Shown here: one piece after another, positions 16,393 through 16,953 of the stretch
Numbering within the stretch: the first letter of the stretch is position 1
How the letters are laid out: every line of letters starts with the position of its first letter
Assembly (NCBI GenBank): GCA_903903365.1
Contig: CAIUYS010000531.1
Coordinates: 1 to 16,953, forward strand
Direction of reading: 5' to 3'
Length of the DNA stretch: 16,953 nt
Source: an uncultured Methylococcaceae bacterium
Lineage (GTDB): Bacteria > Pseudomonadota > Gammaproteobacteria > Methylococcales > Methylomonadaceae
The notes under the pieces: model-generated
Told to the model about the DNA's origin: nothing
Databases searched by the model: none
What the model saw: the letters and a program-made list of their open reading frames with translations, nothing else
Position numbers and translations under genes: made by a program

Positions 16393-16797
16393 ATGAAATT
16401 ACAAGAAGAAAATGCGGCGTATGACGAAATTAACGTTACGCCGATGCTTGATTTGGCTTACGTATTATTGATTGTATTTATCCTGATGACCACTGCTGCC
16501 GTGCAGGGCGTACAGGTTAATTTACCCAAAGCCAGTAATACGCCCAGTTTGGCCAAGCCCCAAACCAAAGCCATTACGGTAACCGCTGATGGCACCATTT
16601 TTCTGGATACATTTCCGGTCACCATGGAACAGTTGGAAACTACTTTGCAGCAATATAAAGCGGTTAATCCAGCATTGCCGGTTGTTGTTAAGGGTGATGC
16701 AACCGTTCAGTATCAGAGCGTTATAGATATTCTTGCCTTGTTGGGCAAGCTTGAAATTACCCAAGTCGGCTTGGTAACCCAGAATCTGGTTAAGTAG
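16393..16797 (+). CDS. exbD: ExbD/TolR-family proton channel subunit
   Basis: This 134-aa protein has the usual ExbD length and layout. A short cytoplasmic N-terminus carries the family motif EINVTPMLDLAYVLLIVFIL. A single membrane helix follows (about 19-38), with D20 placed as the protonatable Asp of ExbD (D25 in E. coli). The periplasmic domain (about 39-134) contains ITVTADGTIFLD and LPVVVKGDATVQYQSVIDIL. With the upstream ExbB-like subunit it should form a proton-driven complex in the inner membrane. Both genes are on the same strand and probably cotranscribed despite the 125-bp gap holding a REP-like repeat. Exb rather than Tol is favoured only by general pattern; no TonB or TolA partner is visible before the window ends 156 bp later. 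Confidence 0.92.
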   Translation: MKLQEENAAYDEINVTPMLDLAYVLLIVFILMTTAAVQGVQVNLPKASNTPSLAKPQTKAITVTADGTIFLDTFPVTMEQLETTLQQYKAVNPALPVVVKGDATVQYQSVIDILALLGKLEITQVGLVTQNLVK

Positions 16798-16953
16798 GCT
16801 TGCTCTTTATTTATTTTATTCACCACGAAGACACGAAGAAAAAACTTTTTATCATTCCCACGTCGGAGGTCAGGCTTTGCCTGACAGTCAGGCAGAGCCT
16901 GACCTCCACTAGTTGCAATGGCTCCCAAACTCCGGCAGGCACTTGTGTATAAC
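16798..16953. other. intergenic tail of the window
   Basis: These 156 bp after exbD contain CACCACGAAGACACGAAGAA (16821-16840), a half unit of the REP family (CATTCCCACG, 16853-16862) and the long palindrome described separately. No start of a downstream gene is visible before the window ends. Confidence 0.6.
16865..16907. repeat. long palindrome downstream of exbD
   Basis: Arms of 20 bp (16865-16884 and 16888-16907, GGAGGTCAGGC... / ...GCCTGACCTCC) with a 3-nt loop and a single mismatch that is a G-U pair in RNA. Each arm also contains its own internal short palindrome (GTCAGGC/GCCTGAC). It could act in 3'-end formation or message protection, but there is no T-run. Confidence 0.8.

Overview
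The window reads as a chromosomal segment of a gram-negative proteobacterium. It carries outer-membrane secretion machinery, proton-motive-force motor genes and many dispersed REP-like palindromes. A gammaproteobacterium is most likely, perhaps a methanotroph of the Methylococcales. That placement rests only on general resemblance of gene and repeat content, so treat it as tentative. Everything of substance except the first gene is on the + strand.

Layout. (1) 1-906, minus strand: an Rpn-type PD-(D/E)XK nuclease/transposase-like gene, cut by the left edge, with a 12-bp coding tandem repeat near its C-terminus. (2) 907-1699: about 790 bp without a credible gene, holding palindromic repeats and, near its right end, a -10-like box for the next gene. 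(3) 1700-3352: a TpsB outer-membrane transporter (POTRA plus beta-barrel). (4) 3353-3756: a 404-bp gap with a putative MITE-like element (12-bp inverted ends, REP palindrome inside), then a leader with a hairpin, a T9 tract and a ribosome binding site. (5) 3757-13824: a giant TpsA exoprotein of 3355 aa, the presumed substrate of the TpsB. (6) 13825-14458: three copies of a roughly 97-bp structured repeat, a 39-bp direct repeat, and a Rho-independent terminator made from one copy of the 39-bp repeat. (7) 14459-16267: an ExbB/TolQ/MotA-type proton channel subunit fused behind a signal peptide, a DUF2341-like domain and a LamG-like domain. (8) 16393-16797: an ExbD-type partner, separated from the ExbB gene by a REP-like inverted repeat. 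(9) 16798-16953: intergenic sequence with a 20-bp-arm palindrome.

How they may work together. TpsB and TpsA form a standard two-partner (type Vb) pair: TpsA crosses the inner membrane by Sec and TpsB moves it across the outer membrane to make a long beta-helical surface filament. The ExbB-like and ExbD genes would form an inner-membrane proton-driven motor. The ExbB subunit is unusual in that it carries about 350 residues of probable periplasmic carbohydrate/protein-binding-like domains. The most interesting hypothesis is that this motor acts on the same envelope process as the giant adhesin (release, anchoring or gating), but a terminator lies between the two modules and adjacency is the only evidence here.
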